This document shows, in pieces, positions 1 through 7,622 of a DNA stretch of 20,341 nucleotides. The notes below the pieces were generated by a model. The model was not told the DNA's origin, did not search any database, and saw only the letters and a program-made list of their open reading frames with translations. Made by a program: the position numbers and the translations under genes. The stretch's first letter is position 1. Each line of letters starts with the position of its first letter. The stretch is from the IMG/VR virus record IMGVR_UViG_3300048580_000395, positions 1-20,341 of that record, one strand, 5' to 3'. Origin of the DNA: a virus.

Positions 1-229
1 ACACCGTGTCGAAAGTGGGGAGGGCGTCCACGCCACGCAATCGCGCGACCTCGATGACCGCACGGGCGTAGGCGGCCTGGCGGATGATGCTGGGGTTCCA
101 GTCCTCGCGGGCTTGCTCGAATTCGGCTTTCAGGTCAGGCGGGAGCCGGTCGATCCAGGACTGGTAGCCGAATTTGGTTGGATGAACGGCGGCCGCGACC
201 ATCTGCGTTACGGTCAGTTGTTTTGGCAT
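1..229 (-). CDS. partial hypothetical protein running off the left edge
   Basis: The first 76 residues of a gene whose 3' end lies outside the window. It has ATG at 229, GGAGG 5 nt before it, and an open frame to position 1. It reads MPKQLTVTQMVAAAVHPTKF, then QSWIDRLPPDLKAEFEQARED, then AAYARAVIEVARLRGVDALPTF. The pattern is helical with a basic face; the 'DRLPPDL...' and 'ARAVIEVARLRGV' stretches recall small helix-turn-helix-like phage proteins, but I do not recognise a family. Being separated from the operon by a 48-bp gap with its own ribosome site, it may begin another functional unit. Confidence 0.65.
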   Translation of the reverse strand, partial: MPKQLTVTQMVAAAVHPTKFGYQSWIDRLPPDLKAEFEQAREDWNPSIIRQAAYARAVIEVARLRGVDALPTFDTV

Positions 230-234
230 GCGAA

Positions 235-239
235 CCTCC
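235..239 (-). promoter_or_regulatory. Shine-Dalgarno of the leftmost gene
   Basis: GGAGG on the transcript, 5 nt before the ATG at 229. It decides the start of the partial gene at the left edge, since the preceding gene ends about 48 bp upstream and there is no overlap coupling. Confidence 0.65.
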
Positions 240-277
240 AGGGCCAGCGTCGTGCGACGTCGCGCGGTGTGTAAAGG

Positions 278-709
278 TCAGTTTTTTGTGCGTGCTTGGG
301 GCGCGGCGGATGTCGGTGGGCGCGGTGTCCTGCGGGCGCTGGCGATTGCGCGCGTGACCACCAGACGGCCGGCGGCGTCAACGAACGGCAGTTTGCGCCG
401 GGCGGCTTCATTGCGGAGCCAGCCGACGATCGTGTCGAGGTTGTTCGCACACCAGTCGCAGCCGCGGCGGTCCATCTCTTCCGCGTGCTGATTGCATGGG
501 CAATCGGGTGTGGCGACGATGCCCAACCAGCGGCGCAGGAGTTTTTTGAGTTCCGTCCCCGGACCGGCCGTCGGAATTTCGCGCTCCACCACGATTCGCA
601 CCCAGCCGCGCCCCGGAGCGTCGCCGAGCAACTGGCGCAGCGCTTTTTCCACGGCAGCCGTTGGCACGGAACCGCGGTACGGCAGCGAAACGTGGGCGCG
701 TCGTATCAT
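278..709 (-). CDS. small Cys/His-rich protein of unknown function
   Basis: A 143-residue basic protein. The ATG at 709 overlaps the previous stop (ATGA). The N-terminal part is a small alpha/beta region (VPTAAVEKALRQLLGD, GWVRIVVEREIPTA). The middle has DCPCNQHAEEMDRRGCDWCANN, i.e. C-x-C...H...C-x2-C, which can bind zinc, followed by LDTIVGWLRNEAARRKLPFVD and a basic helix RLVVTRAIASARRT. The pattern 'C.C...A..MD..G.DWC......IVGWL..EA..R.LPF....' is one I associate with small proteins next to tail genes in planctomycete phages; no function is known to me. Gene position after the tip protein suggests tail assembly or a role after it. Confidence 0.6.
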   Translation of the reverse strand: MIRRAHVSLPYRGSVPTAAVEKALRQLLGDAPGRGWVRIVVEREIPTAGPGTELKKLLRRWLGIVATPDCPCNQHAEEMDRRGCDWCANNLDTIVGWLRNEAARRKLPFVDAAGRLVVTRAIASARRTPRPPTSAAPQARTKN

Positions 710-3252
710 TCGTCGTACTGGTCCGTGTCGGAGGCGTAGCCGTAGCAGCATGTAAATTCGAGGCCGTTGTCGTTCCCGAACGTCTGCCACGCATCGGATG
801 CGCATGATCCGTCTGGCCGCATGTTCGCGGCCTCGCAGTCCGCCTGACTGGCGTACGGCCGAAAGGCGAGCGTGTTTTCAATTAGGTCGCCGGTGATGTC
901 GGTCGTGGTGTTGGTGGCATGGTCGGTAACGGTGAGCAAATACTCGGCGACATACGGCCCGGGATTGCCGGTCGGGGGGAAATTTGATTTAGGCTCGCAT
1001 GGCCGAAAGCCAATGGTGAGTTCCCACGTTTCCACGGGGTCGCCGGCATTCAGCGTGCTGGCTGAAATCTTGATCCACTTCAGGCCGGCCAGCGGAACGT
1101 CGGCATTCACATCACCAACGTCGATGTCGTCGCAAGTCTCGCGGCTTTCAAACGTCACCGCCTTGGCATAGTCGGTCAGCGGGTCGTCAAGCTCGTCCTC
1201 GACCACGCTTTTTCCACGAGTGCCTGTCTCAAGCAGCCGGTCGATTACGTTGTTGCCAGTAGTTCCGGTGAGCGTTACGTCACGAACTGGCGGCACGGTT
1301 TCGTTGGCAAAGATGCCTGCACCCCACGCCTCGAACACCGCTGGGTATGTCTCGGAAGGTTGTTTCTTCCACGGCACGCCGTCGCTGCACAGTTCGGCCA
1401 TTTTGGACGGTGTCAGCGGAAACCCCTTGCGGTAGGGCGTGCTCCAGCCCAGCAGGTAGCCGCCGGCCAAGAGCGTCCGCTCGGAGCAGTAGCCCTTGTA
1501 ACTGGCGGCCGCATCCATCGGGCCGCCGGCTCCAAACAGTGCGGCGATTTTGTCTTCAACCTCTGCTTGGTCGGCAAATTTGACCGGCGCATGCTTCGAC
1601 AAGTTTTCCCAAAACCCGGAAGTGTACGGCCCGCTGTTGCTGCCAGCGCACCACGCGTCCAGCAGCGTCTGGCGGTCTGCCGGCGTCAAGGCCGATGTCG
1701 GCGTCGGCAGGAGCGGCTGGCCGCCGGCCCCGGTGCCCGTGTACGAAATTGCCGTGAGTTTGCCAAACGTCGCTGACTCAGTGTTGGTGTCGATTGTTCC
1801 AGAGAAATCCGCAGCCGCCCCCTTGTTGGTTGTGTAGATCGTGAGCGTAGCCACATCGGGCGTGGCGCTTTTGTCCTCGCGGTAATACTGGCCGCCGTTG
1901 GTGACGGTGACGGCACTGGCCGCTCCGACCTTGTTGTGGTACGTGGTCTCCGGGGCGTAGGTCACTGATTCGATGACACCCGCCAGCCTCCATCCGAAGA
2001 GCCCGTCCAGCGGTACTCCCCACCCGCTGACTCCAGTGATTGCGCCTCCCGACACCGTGTAGGTCAGGGTGATTGGGCCAGACCACGGCAGGCTGTTGCC
2101 CTCTGCCGTCGTATCGCTGGACTTGTTGAGGACGACCGTGCCGCCCGTGCTGTAGCCGCTGCCGCCGTTGGTCACGTTAATCGCGGTTAGTTCGTAGTCG
2201 TTGTAAACCGAGTCGTAGGCGTAGGAAAACGAGAACGTCGCCCCGGTTCCGCCGGCACCGCTGGCGTCCACGGAGAACTCTGGTTCCGTGCGTTCGTCGC
2301 TGACGACAACGCTGGCAGACGTGCTGCCCGAAACCACTACGTTGCTGCTGTAGCCCAGCGTCACCGGGTCGCCGGCTTTGTATCCGGTGCCGCCATTGGT
2401 GACTGATATAGCCGAAATGTTCCACGTCTGTGGTGTGTCGCCGGTCTCGGCCACGGCCACGCCGAGCGTGGCCCCGCTGCCGCTGCCGCCGGCCGTAGCC
2501 GTTATCGACGGCTGACTGCGTGCCGTCACCGTAACCGTTGCCTTGGTGACTGTCGTGTCGCCGCTTGCGGCCGTTATGGTTAGACTTTCTCCATCGACGT
2601 AACCGCTGCCGCCGCTGGCCGTGGCACTGGCCAGCGCCCAGACCGTAGGCGAGCCGCTACTTGAGAGCGTCGGCGTAATTGTCGCCCCGGTGCCGCTGCC
2701 GCCGGCAATCGTCAGTGTCGGGGCTTTGCGGGCGTACCGGGCGTAACCGCTGCCGCTGTCACTGACGGTTATCTCCGTGATCTTGCACCGCGCCTGCTTG
2801 GTTACCGATGCCTTTGCACCGCTGCCGAACGTCGCCTCAATCGTGACCGCTAGGCCGGTGAAGGTGGACCGGCACCAGCCGTACCACGGATCCCACTCGT
2901 ACGGCTCGCCAGCGGCGACGATGGCGGCGACCTCGCCGGCGATCAGGGCGTTTACGCATGCGGACTGCGATGCCCAGCGACGTGCAATCTGGCAATCCGG
3001 CAGAAGATCCTTGATTCGGTCGTAGCTGCGTGGCGACAAATATCGGGTGTAGGTGGCAATACTGGGAACGCACGGCAGGTCCGAAACGACGTTGGCGGCC
3101 GCCGTGGTCCCGAGTTTGCCCGACATGAAGCGGGCCCACCGAGCCGTGGGCGTTTCCGCCGTGTCGCTCGGGATCGCGCCGTCGCATTCGCAGCACTGGC
3201 AACTCTGGCAGGTGCATTTGTCGCAGCACTCACCGCATGGCATCAGTACCAT
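706..3252 (-). CDS. large Cys-rich tail-tip protein with GGSGY repeats
   Basis: An 848-residue protein, the largest in the window. Residues 6-23 hold nine Cys (CGECC, CTCQSCQCCEC). Residues about 157-460 carry five repeats of a beta motif around '(V/I)TNGGSGY..G..VTL': GSGY at 167-170 and 215-218, GTGY at 288-291, GSGY at 364-367 and a degenerate GQYY at 454-457. These repeats are common in tail spikes and fibres. The C-terminal half (about 510-848) is unlike them; it contains WCAGSNSGPYTSGFWENLSKHAP, LTPSKMAELCSDGVPW and ends in a Cys pair (FTCCYGYA). ATG at 3252 is preceded by GGAG 9 nt away; an ATG at 3243 is an alternative. Host recognition or tip stabilisation is the likely role; no enzymatic motif is visible. 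Confidence 0.7.
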   Translation of the reverse strand: MVLMPCGECCDKCTCQSCQCCECDGAIPSDTAETPTARWARFMSGKLGTTAAANVVSDLPCVPSIATYTRYLSPRSYDRIKDLLPDCQIARRWASQSACVNALIAGEVAAIVAAGEPYEWDPWYGWCRSTFTGLAVTIEATFGSGAKASVTKQARCKITEITVSDSGSGYARYARKAPTLTIAGGSGTGATITPTLSSSGSPTVWALASATASGGSGYVDGESLTITAASGDTTVTKATVTVTARSQPSITATAGGSGSGATLGVAVAETGDTPQTWNISAISVTNGGTGYKAGDPVTLGYSSNVVVSGSTSASVVVSDERTEPEFSVDASGAGGTGATFSFSYAYDSVYNDYELTAINVTNGGSGYSTGGTVVLNKSSDTTAEGNSLPWSGPITLTYTVSGGAITGVSGWGVPLDGLFGWRLAGVIESVTYAPETTYHNKVGAASAVTVTNGGQYYREDKSATPDVATLTIYTTNKGAAADFSGTIDTNTESATFGKLTAISYTGTGAGGQPLLPTPTSALTPADRQTLLDAWCAGSNSGPYTSGFWENLSKHAPVKFADQAEVEDKIAALFGAGGPMDAAASYKGYCSERTLLAGGYLLGWSTPYRKGFPLTPSKMAELCSDGVPWKKQPSETYPAVFEAWGAGIFANETVPPVRDVTLTGTTGNNVIDRLLETGTRGKSVVEDELDDPLTDYAKAVTFESRETCDDIDVGDVNADVPLAGLKWIKISASTLNAGDPVETWELTIGFRPCEPKSNFPPTGNPGPYVAEYLLTVTDHATNTTTDITGDLIENTLAFRPYASQADCEAANMRPDGSCASDAWQTFGNDNGLEFTCCYGYASDTDQYDE

Positions 3253-3255
3253 GAT

Positions 3256-4011
3256 TCAGCACTCCGCAGAGATGAGATACCACGCCCCGAACGGGCCGCG
3301 GGCGACGTGAACGCCTGTGCCGGACGGAATGTCCGCCATTTTGTTGACGCAATCCGCGAGCGTGTCGGCCGGCGTCTTCTTGGCTTCCGCATTCGGGCCG
3401 CCTTCCTCCCACAGCTCGATCGTGGCGAGCGTGTTTTTGTTCCACGCGGCGGTGGTTTTGCCATATCGTATTCCGTCGGACGAGTCGCCAAGCCGGATCC
3501 AGCACCATTTGGTGCCGGCCCCGTTGCCGTCGCGGTACAGAATCCGCGCCGATCCGGCCGGCGATGATTTCAGCTTGGTGCGGTCGCCGGAAATTACGTC
3601 GCAGAAGTGGTGGGCATCCCCGGCGACCTCGACCTGGGCGTGGCAGACGCCGGCAATCCACGCCCGGCCGATCTGGTTGGCGTCCAGGGGCTCTAGGCAG
3701 ACGACGAATTTCCCCAAGTGGGTCGCCGCCGGCGTGATGCCGCGGACGGCGACCTGACTCTGGAATTCCGGGAGCGAATCCGTCGGCGTGACGATGGCGC
3801 CGTCGATGCCGAGGATGCCGAACCGCGGCACGGTGTTGCCGCTGCCGTTGCGAACGAGCACGATATCGGCTTGGCGGAATTGCTGGATGGCGCCGCCGCC
3901 GTTCGGGCGTTGCCGATGGGCATCCGCGGCATCGAGACACGCATTCCAGGCCGCGGCTGAGAAGGTCAGCCGCTCCCCGGGCCGGGCTCGCTTGAACGCG
4001 TCGCCGTTCAT
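3256..4011 (-). CDS. tail-tip protein of unknown family
   Basis: A 251-residue protein. It starts FKRARPGERLTFSAAAWNACL, a 'FSA..WN' opening also seen in proteins that follow tail genes in planctomycete prophages. The rest is beta-rich: ADIVLVRNGSGNTVPRFGILG, LGKFVVCLEPLDANQIGRAW, GSARILYRDGNGAGTKWCWIRLG and GTGVHVARGPFGAWYLISAEC. The middle part (GRAWIAGVCHAQVEVAGDAHH) suggests a small barrel of the sort that decorates tail fibres. It contains five Cys (27th, about 111, 123, 137, 172 and near the end), notable in a phage tail protein. It is placed between a probable ring protein and the large Cys-rich tip protein. A structural tail role is inferred; no enzyme motif is seen. Confidence 0.55.
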   Translation of the reverse strand: MNGDAFKRARPGERLTFSAAAWNACLDAADAHRQRPNGGGAIQQFRQADIVLVRNGSGNTVPRFGILGIDGAIVTPTDSLPEFQSQVAVRGITPAATHLGKFVVCLEPLDANQIGRAWIAGVCHAQVEVAGDAHHFCDVISGDRTKLKSSPAGSARILYRDGNGAGTKWCWIRLGDSSDGIRYGKTTAAWNKNTLATIELWEEGGPNAEAKKTPADTLADCVNKMADIPSGTGVHVARGPFGAWYLISAEC

Positions 4012-4799
4012 GTGCCGATCCCGAGGGTGGAGAAGTCGGCGGACTCGTACACCCGTTCAACGTAGGCCGCGGCCGGGCGCTTGACGAGCGCGTTGGCGGC
4101 GCCGTCGTTGTCGTCGCGGAACCGCACCCAGAGGTATTCCCACCCCTTTTTGGCGGCGACGGTGATGTTTCCGACGGACAGGTTGGTTACGTTGGGGCTG
4201 GCCGCGAACTTGAACGCGAGTTCCCAGTGTTGGGAACCCGTTTTCGAGCCGCTCGCACCCAGAAACAGCACTTCCCCGGCGGCGAACCCTTTGAACGTGG
4301 CGTTGTTGATTTTGCCCGTGCAGTTGAAGAGGGCGAGTTTGTAGGCGCCGGTCACGGTGGATGCGAGCATCTTCCGCGTCTCGGTGAAGTTGTAGACGGG
4401 GACAGTGATGTCCGTGCCGTCGATCGAGTCGCCATTGACACCAATGGCCCCGTTGAAGTTTGGAGCCGTCTGGCCGGCGGCCGCGTGGCGGGCAATCGTC
4501 TGGAGTGATTGCGTGATGTGGGCGGTGGCCCCGCCCGTCTCGAACGTCCATTGCGTTTCGTCCGGTTTGCCTTCGTAGGCGACCACGCAATCCCACACGT
4601 CATTGCCGAGGGGCGTCACGTCGATCGACATGCGCACCATCGGGCCGATCGTCGTCGGTGCGGTGATTGCGACCAGGGCAATGACGTCGGACTCATCGTC
4701 TTCGCCGGTGACGATGTAGTGCAGCTCTTCGGTTTCGCTGTCCGCCGACGTGGCGCGGCCCGAGTCGAACGCTTCGACGATCCTGGCGGTTCCGCTCAT
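4008..4799 (-). CDS. tail protein after the tape measure (distal tail candidate)
   Basis: A 263-residue protein in the place where siphoviruses encode the distal tail protein. It is mostly beta: ELHYIVTGEDDESDVIALVAI, GPMVRMSIDVTPLGNDVWDCVV, WTFETGGATAHITQSLQTIARH, and then a domain NFNGAIGVNGDSIDGTDITVPVY, which with TRKMLASTVTGAYKLALFNCTG and SQHWELAFKFAASPNVTNLSVGNITV looks like a folded shell or ring protein. It ends with KGWEYLWVRFRDD. I have seen this kind of protein behind tape measures in planctomycete prophages, but do not know a named family. The ATG overlaps the tape measure stop and the stop overlaps the next ATG, both as ATGA. A tail-tip ring protein is the most likely role. Confidence 0.55.
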   Translation of the reverse strand: MSGTARIVEAFDSGRATSADSETEELHYIVTGEDDESDVIALVAITAPTTIGPMVRMSIDVTPLGNDVWDCVVAYEGKPDETQWTFETGGATAHITQSLQTIARHAAAGQTAPNFNGAIGVNGDSIDGTDITVPVYNFTETRKMLASTVTGAYKLALFNCTGKINNATFKGFAAGEVLFLGASGSKTGSQHWELAFKFAASPNVTNLSVGNITVAAKKGWEYLWVRFRDDNDGAANALVKRPAAAYVERVYESADFSTLGIGT

Positions 4800-6370
4800 A
4801 CGAATACGGCCCCTCCCTTTCGGATTTGGTTGTCGATGTTTTTGAGGAGTTCGGCGCCGCGTTCGACGCCCTTGGCCGTGCGCTCGGCCACCGAGTCGGC
4901 CCCGAGTCCGCGAACGGCGAGCGCGTTAAACGAGCCTTTGCTTTCCAGCTTCTGCTGCTCATTCCCGAGGACGACCGGCAGGTCGGGCGGCGGCGGATTG
5001 CGTTTTTCGTAGTCCGCCCGTTGCGTGGCGGCTTTGTCGCGTGCCTTGGTTAGATCGTTCTTGGCGCTCGTGAGCGCCTGTTCGCTGGCCTTGCGCTGTT
5101 GGTCGAATGCGTCCTGTCGTCGCTGTTGGTCGGTGACGAGGTCGGCGCCGAGGGCGTCCTGGCTGCCACGGCGGGTGGACTCGATGTCCTTGCGACGATC
5201 CTGCCGGCGTTTTTCCGTCTGCGCCTTTTTGTCGGTGGTCTGTTGGTCGAGGATTTCGCCGGCTCGCTTGGTTGTGTCGTCGATTTCCTTGACGCGGGCA
5301 TTGACGTCGATGTCCTCGCCGAGCCATTTGCGGAACTTCACCCACATCTTTTCCATTTCGCCGACGGCCCAGTTGAGATTTTTTGACAGGAAGCCGGTGA
5401 ACGTCAGCCAGCCCTGTTGCATGAACGCCACGGTTTCCGTCCACGCGCTTTCGACCGCGGCCCACGCGTCGGTGAACATCATGGCGACGCCGAAGACCGC
5501 GTCTTTCCACAGGTTGACGAAGAATTGTTTCGCGCTGATCCACAGTTGGTTGACGAAGTTCACCCCCTTCTGCCATTCCATTTTGATGTGGAGCCAGAGG
5601 ATTTCGGCGGCCAACTTGATATCGCCGGTGGCGAGCGCGTCGCCGATTCCCTTCCACGTTTTCAGCGCTTCGTCGTGCAGTTCGGTAAACGTGTCTTGCA
5701 GCCATTGGATGCCCTGAGCGGCGATCCCGGTGTGCTGGAGGATCACCGTTCCAAGGGCGACGGCGGCCCCGATCACGAGCCCCATTGGCGTGAGCAGGAG
5801 CGCCACGGCACTCCCGAGCATGCCGACCGCCGTGGCCACCGTAGACGCGATGCCGGCGAGCACCCCGAGCACGCCGCCAAGGCCGGCGATTCCCTTGCCG
5901 ACGACCCCGATGACGGTGCCGGCGACGACCAGAACACTCCCGATCTTGGCGATGCTTTGCACCAGCCCGCGGTTTTGCCGGACCCATGCGGCCGCCTGGG
6001 TTACGATCCGGGCCAGCGCATTGGGCCAGCGGGCCATGAGCGGCAGCACGGCCGACCCGACGGCGTCCCGCAGTTCGCCGAACGCGTTGTTGAGCCGTTG
6101 CAGGGCGTTGACATAGTTGAACACCGCGGCCGCGTCGCGCTTGTTGGCGAACCGGCCCGCCTCCAGGGCGGAGGACGCGAACGAATGGGCCATGGCCGCG
6201 AGCGGCGCGGTGATGGCGGCCCCCATGGCGGCGATCTTGGCCCCCTGCCACGCGACGGCGTTCCCGAAGTCTTTGAGCGCGACCGATGCCGACTGCAGCG
6301 GCCGGGACACCCGGTCGCGGAGCGTCAATTCGATGTAGGCGGCGCCGGCGCGGATGGCGGAGGACGACAT
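4796..6370 (-). CDS. tail tape measure protein
   Basis: A 524-residue protein that sets tail length and is ejected into the host. The N-terminus (AYIELTLRDRVSRPLQSASVALKDFGNAVAWQGAKI) is a typical tape-measure opening. Residues about 143-212 are strongly hydrophobic and Gly/Ala-rich (IGSVLVVAGTVIGVVGKGIAG, ALLLTPMGLVIGAAVALGTVIL), as membrane-inserting tape-measure regions are. A Trp/Phe-rich repeat-like middle follows (WLHIKMEWQKGVNFVNQLW, WKDAVFGVAMMFTDAWAAV), then a long charged coiled coil at about 355-470 (KKAQTEKRRQDRRKDIESTRR, QQRKASEQALTSAKNDLTKAR). At roughly 1.5 angstrom per residue the tail would be near 75-80 nm, on the short side. It overlaps the T-like frame and the following gene (ATGA). 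Confidence 0.9.
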   Translation of the reverse strand: MSSSAIRAGAAYIELTLRDRVSRPLQSASVALKDFGNAVAWQGAKIAAMGAAITAPLAAMAHSFASSALEAGRFANKRDAAAVFNYVNALQRLNNAFGELRDAVGSAVLPLMARWPNALARIVTQAAAWVRQNRGLVQSIAKIGSVLVVAGTVIGVVGKGIAGLGGVLGVLAGIASTVATAVGMLGSAVALLLTPMGLVIGAAVALGTVILQHTGIAAQGIQWLQDTFTELHDEALKTWKGIGDALATGDIKLAAEILWLHIKMEWQKGVNFVNQLWISAKQFFVNLWKDAVFGVAMMFTDAWAAVESAWTETVAFMQQGWLTFTGFLSKNLNWAVGEMEKMWVKFRKWLGEDIDVNARVKEIDDTTKRAGEILDQQTTDKKAQTEKRRQDRRKDIESTRRGSQDALGADLVTDQQRRQDAFDQQRKASEQALTSAKNDLTKARDKAATQRADYEKRNPPPPDLPVVLGNEQQKLESKGSFNALAVRGLGADSVAERTAKGVERGAELLKNIDNQIRKGGAVFV

Positions 6371-6693
6371 GGCCTTGTTGATTCCCTGGGTACGAAAATG
6401 CTTTTCAGGACCGTAATGGGGGCCGTGATCCGCTGCTCTGGCGGCGGTGGCGGGGCGTAATCGTTGAAGTCGTCATCGGTGAACGGTCGCGGGTGTGTTT
6501 TGCGGTCGCGATGGATGTTTGCGAGCACGCTGCATACGCGAGCCGTTCGTTTCCATTCGTCTCGCCTCCGTCCATCCGCCATCCAGAACAGTTCTCGGAG
6601 CGTCAGCGGCCCCGGGTTTACGCCGACGACCCCGGCGAGTTGCCAGAGGAGTTTCCAGGCGTCGGCCGCGGTGATTCGAGGCCGGTCGTTTCC
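6325..6693 (-). CDS. tail assembly chaperone T-like extension in the -1 frame
   Basis: An open frame at -1 relative to the gpG-like gene; the conserved part starts near RITAADAWKLLWQLAGVVGV and continues LTLRELFWMADGRRRDEWKR, VLANIHRD, PFTDDDFNDYAPPPPP and ITVLKSIFV. The 'LRELFWMA.GR...W' and 'N.HRD....PFT..DFN' patterns are common in small tail-assembly proteins of siphoviruses, and I take this as the T part of a G-T pair. No ATG, GTG or TTG with a ribosome site lies close before the conserved domain, so access by ribosomal frameshifting is likely. The start given here is the approximate first in-frame codon near the G/T junction, not a true start. The frame ends 46 bases inside the tape measure gene. 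Confidence 0.6.
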   Translation of the reverse strand, partial: GNDRPRITAADAWKLLWQLAGVVGVNPGPLTLRELFWMADGRRRDEWKRTARVCSVLANIHRDRKTHPRPFTDDDFNDYAPPPPPEQRITAPITVLKSIFVPRESTRPCRPPPSAPAPPTSN

Positions 6694-7115
6694 AGTTGTT
6701 CCTCGAACATCCGGTCGATCCGTGGATCCCGCAGTCGCACCGTCGCCAGTTCGCAGGCCCGCGTTCTCAGTTGCTTCATTTTCTCCCACGCCGTCCGCGC
6801 CGCTTCGCGGCGGGACGGGTGGGAAAAAGTAAAAAGCCCCTCGGCCAGTGCCTCCTCCGCGGCTTGAAGAACGTCGCCGCTCATCGCCTGACCGAACTGT
6901 TCGTCGGTGATGCCCCGGGCATCTGCGTCCGGCTTGCAGATGGCATAGAGCACGTCGACGAACAGGACGACGTCGGCCATGAGTTTCCCCATGAGGGTTC
7001 CCTCGACGAACTCCATGAGGTCGACGGAGAGGAGAGACCGGACGCGCTTGACCGTGTCGGTGCCGATCGACACAGACCAAACGCGCCCGGCCGTATCCTG
7101 GAAGGTGTGAGGCAT
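6618..7115 (-). CDS. tail assembly chaperone (gpG-like)
   Basis: A 165-residue protein. The ATG at 7115 (MPHTFQDTAGRVWSV) overlaps the tail tube stop and is preferred to an upstream ATG inside that gene. It is helical: VKRVRSLLSVDLMEFVEGTLMGKLMADVVLFVDVL, ITDEQFGQAMSGDVLQAAEEALAEGLFTFS, and EKMKQLRTRACELATVRL. The place between tail tube and tape measure and the overlapping downstream frame are those of the gpG/gpGT chaperone pair that coats the tape measure before tube assembly. The last 20 residues are Pro/Ser/Gly-rich (PTPGNSSGNSPGSSA) where the other frame begins its conserved domain, as expected if only the frameshifted form carries a structured C-terminus. Confidence 0.75.
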   Translation of the reverse strand: MPHTFQDTAGRVWSVSIGTDTVKRVRSLLSVDLMEFVEGTLMGKLMADVVLFVDVLYAICKPDADARGITDEQFGQAMSGDVLQAAEEALAEGLFTFSHPSRREAARTAWEKMKQLRTRACELATVRLRDPRIDRMFEEQLETTGLESPRPTPGNSSGNSPGSSA

Positions 7116-7582
7116 CACGAACCCCCGCCAGCCGGAACGGTGAACCACGTCGGCGTGATCGGAGCGCCGGCGGTGTCGAACGCCGGCGCCGGCTTGGCCG
7201 ACACGTCGAACGTCACCGCCGATTCGAGGGCCTGACCCTCTTGGAAGTTGAACACCTCACACACCGCCCGCAGCCCCTGCGATCCGGTGGTGCCGATGGG
7301 GCCGTCGAGTGCCAGCAGTTCGATCGTGCTGCCGTCGATGTACGATGCGAGCAGCGCGGCGTAGTCGGCGTCGCCCGGCACGTACTTCAACTGGAAGTCG
7401 ATCGACGCGTCCTTGAGCGTGCCCTTGCGGGTTTTCCACTTGGATGCCCGGGTGCTCGTGTCGGCCTCGCCCTTGGAAAGCGGGATCGTCACGTCCGAGA
7501 CGTTGGGCATTTCGTTCCACACCGGGGAGGCATACGTGCCGGTGTTGCGGTAGAGCTTGCAGTCGAGTCCGATTCGCGTCAT
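7115..7582 (-). CDS. major tail tube protein
   Basis: A 155-residue protein forming the stacked hexameric rings of the tail tube. It reads LDCKLYRNTGTYASPVWNEM and NVSDVTIPLSKGEADTSTRASKW, then TLKDASIDFQLKYVPGDADYAALLASY, and a later EGQALESAVTFDVSAKPAP. The early 'V.DVT.......DTSTRAS', the middle 'D..Y..L...Y..G' and the late 'A...TF.......P' are the familiar pattern of siphovirus tube proteins (gpV-like). Position before the tail assembly chaperones is the expected one. The gene has its own strong ribosome binding site and its stop overlaps the next ATG by one base (TGATG). No Ig-like C-terminal domain is present; the chain is short for the family but complete. Confidence 0.88.
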   Translation of the reverse strand: MTRIGLDCKLYRNTGTYASPVWNEMPNVSDVTIPLSKGEADTSTRASKWKTRKGTLKDASIDFQLKYVPGDADYAALLASYIDGSTIELLALDGPIGTTGSQGLRAVCEVFNFQEGQALESAVTFDVSAKPAPAFDTAGAPITPTWFTVPAGGGS

Positions 7583-7589
7583 CTGCGGT

Positions 7590-7597
7590 CCCTCCTT
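7590..7597 (-). promoter_or_regulatory. strong Shine-Dalgarno of the tail tube gene
   Basis: AAGGAGGG on the transcript, 8 nt before the ATG at 7582, is the best match to the anti-Shine-Dalgarno in the window. It stands in a 40-bp gap, whereas most other genes here are started by overlap coupling. This fits a protein needed in many copies. Confidence 0.7.
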
Positions 7598-7622
7598 GGG
7601 GGGTTTGGGTTACGGTCGGTGG

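Noticed and set aside
254-263. 10-bp palindrome GCGACGTCGC before the leftmost gene
   Set aside because: Short and GC-rich in a GC-rich genome; expected by chance, no second copy noted.
5417-6460. Plus-strand open frame of 347 codons opposite the tape measure gene
   Set aside because: Rich in His, Arg, Gly and Asp in the manner of GC shadows, and covers a recognised tape measure protein.
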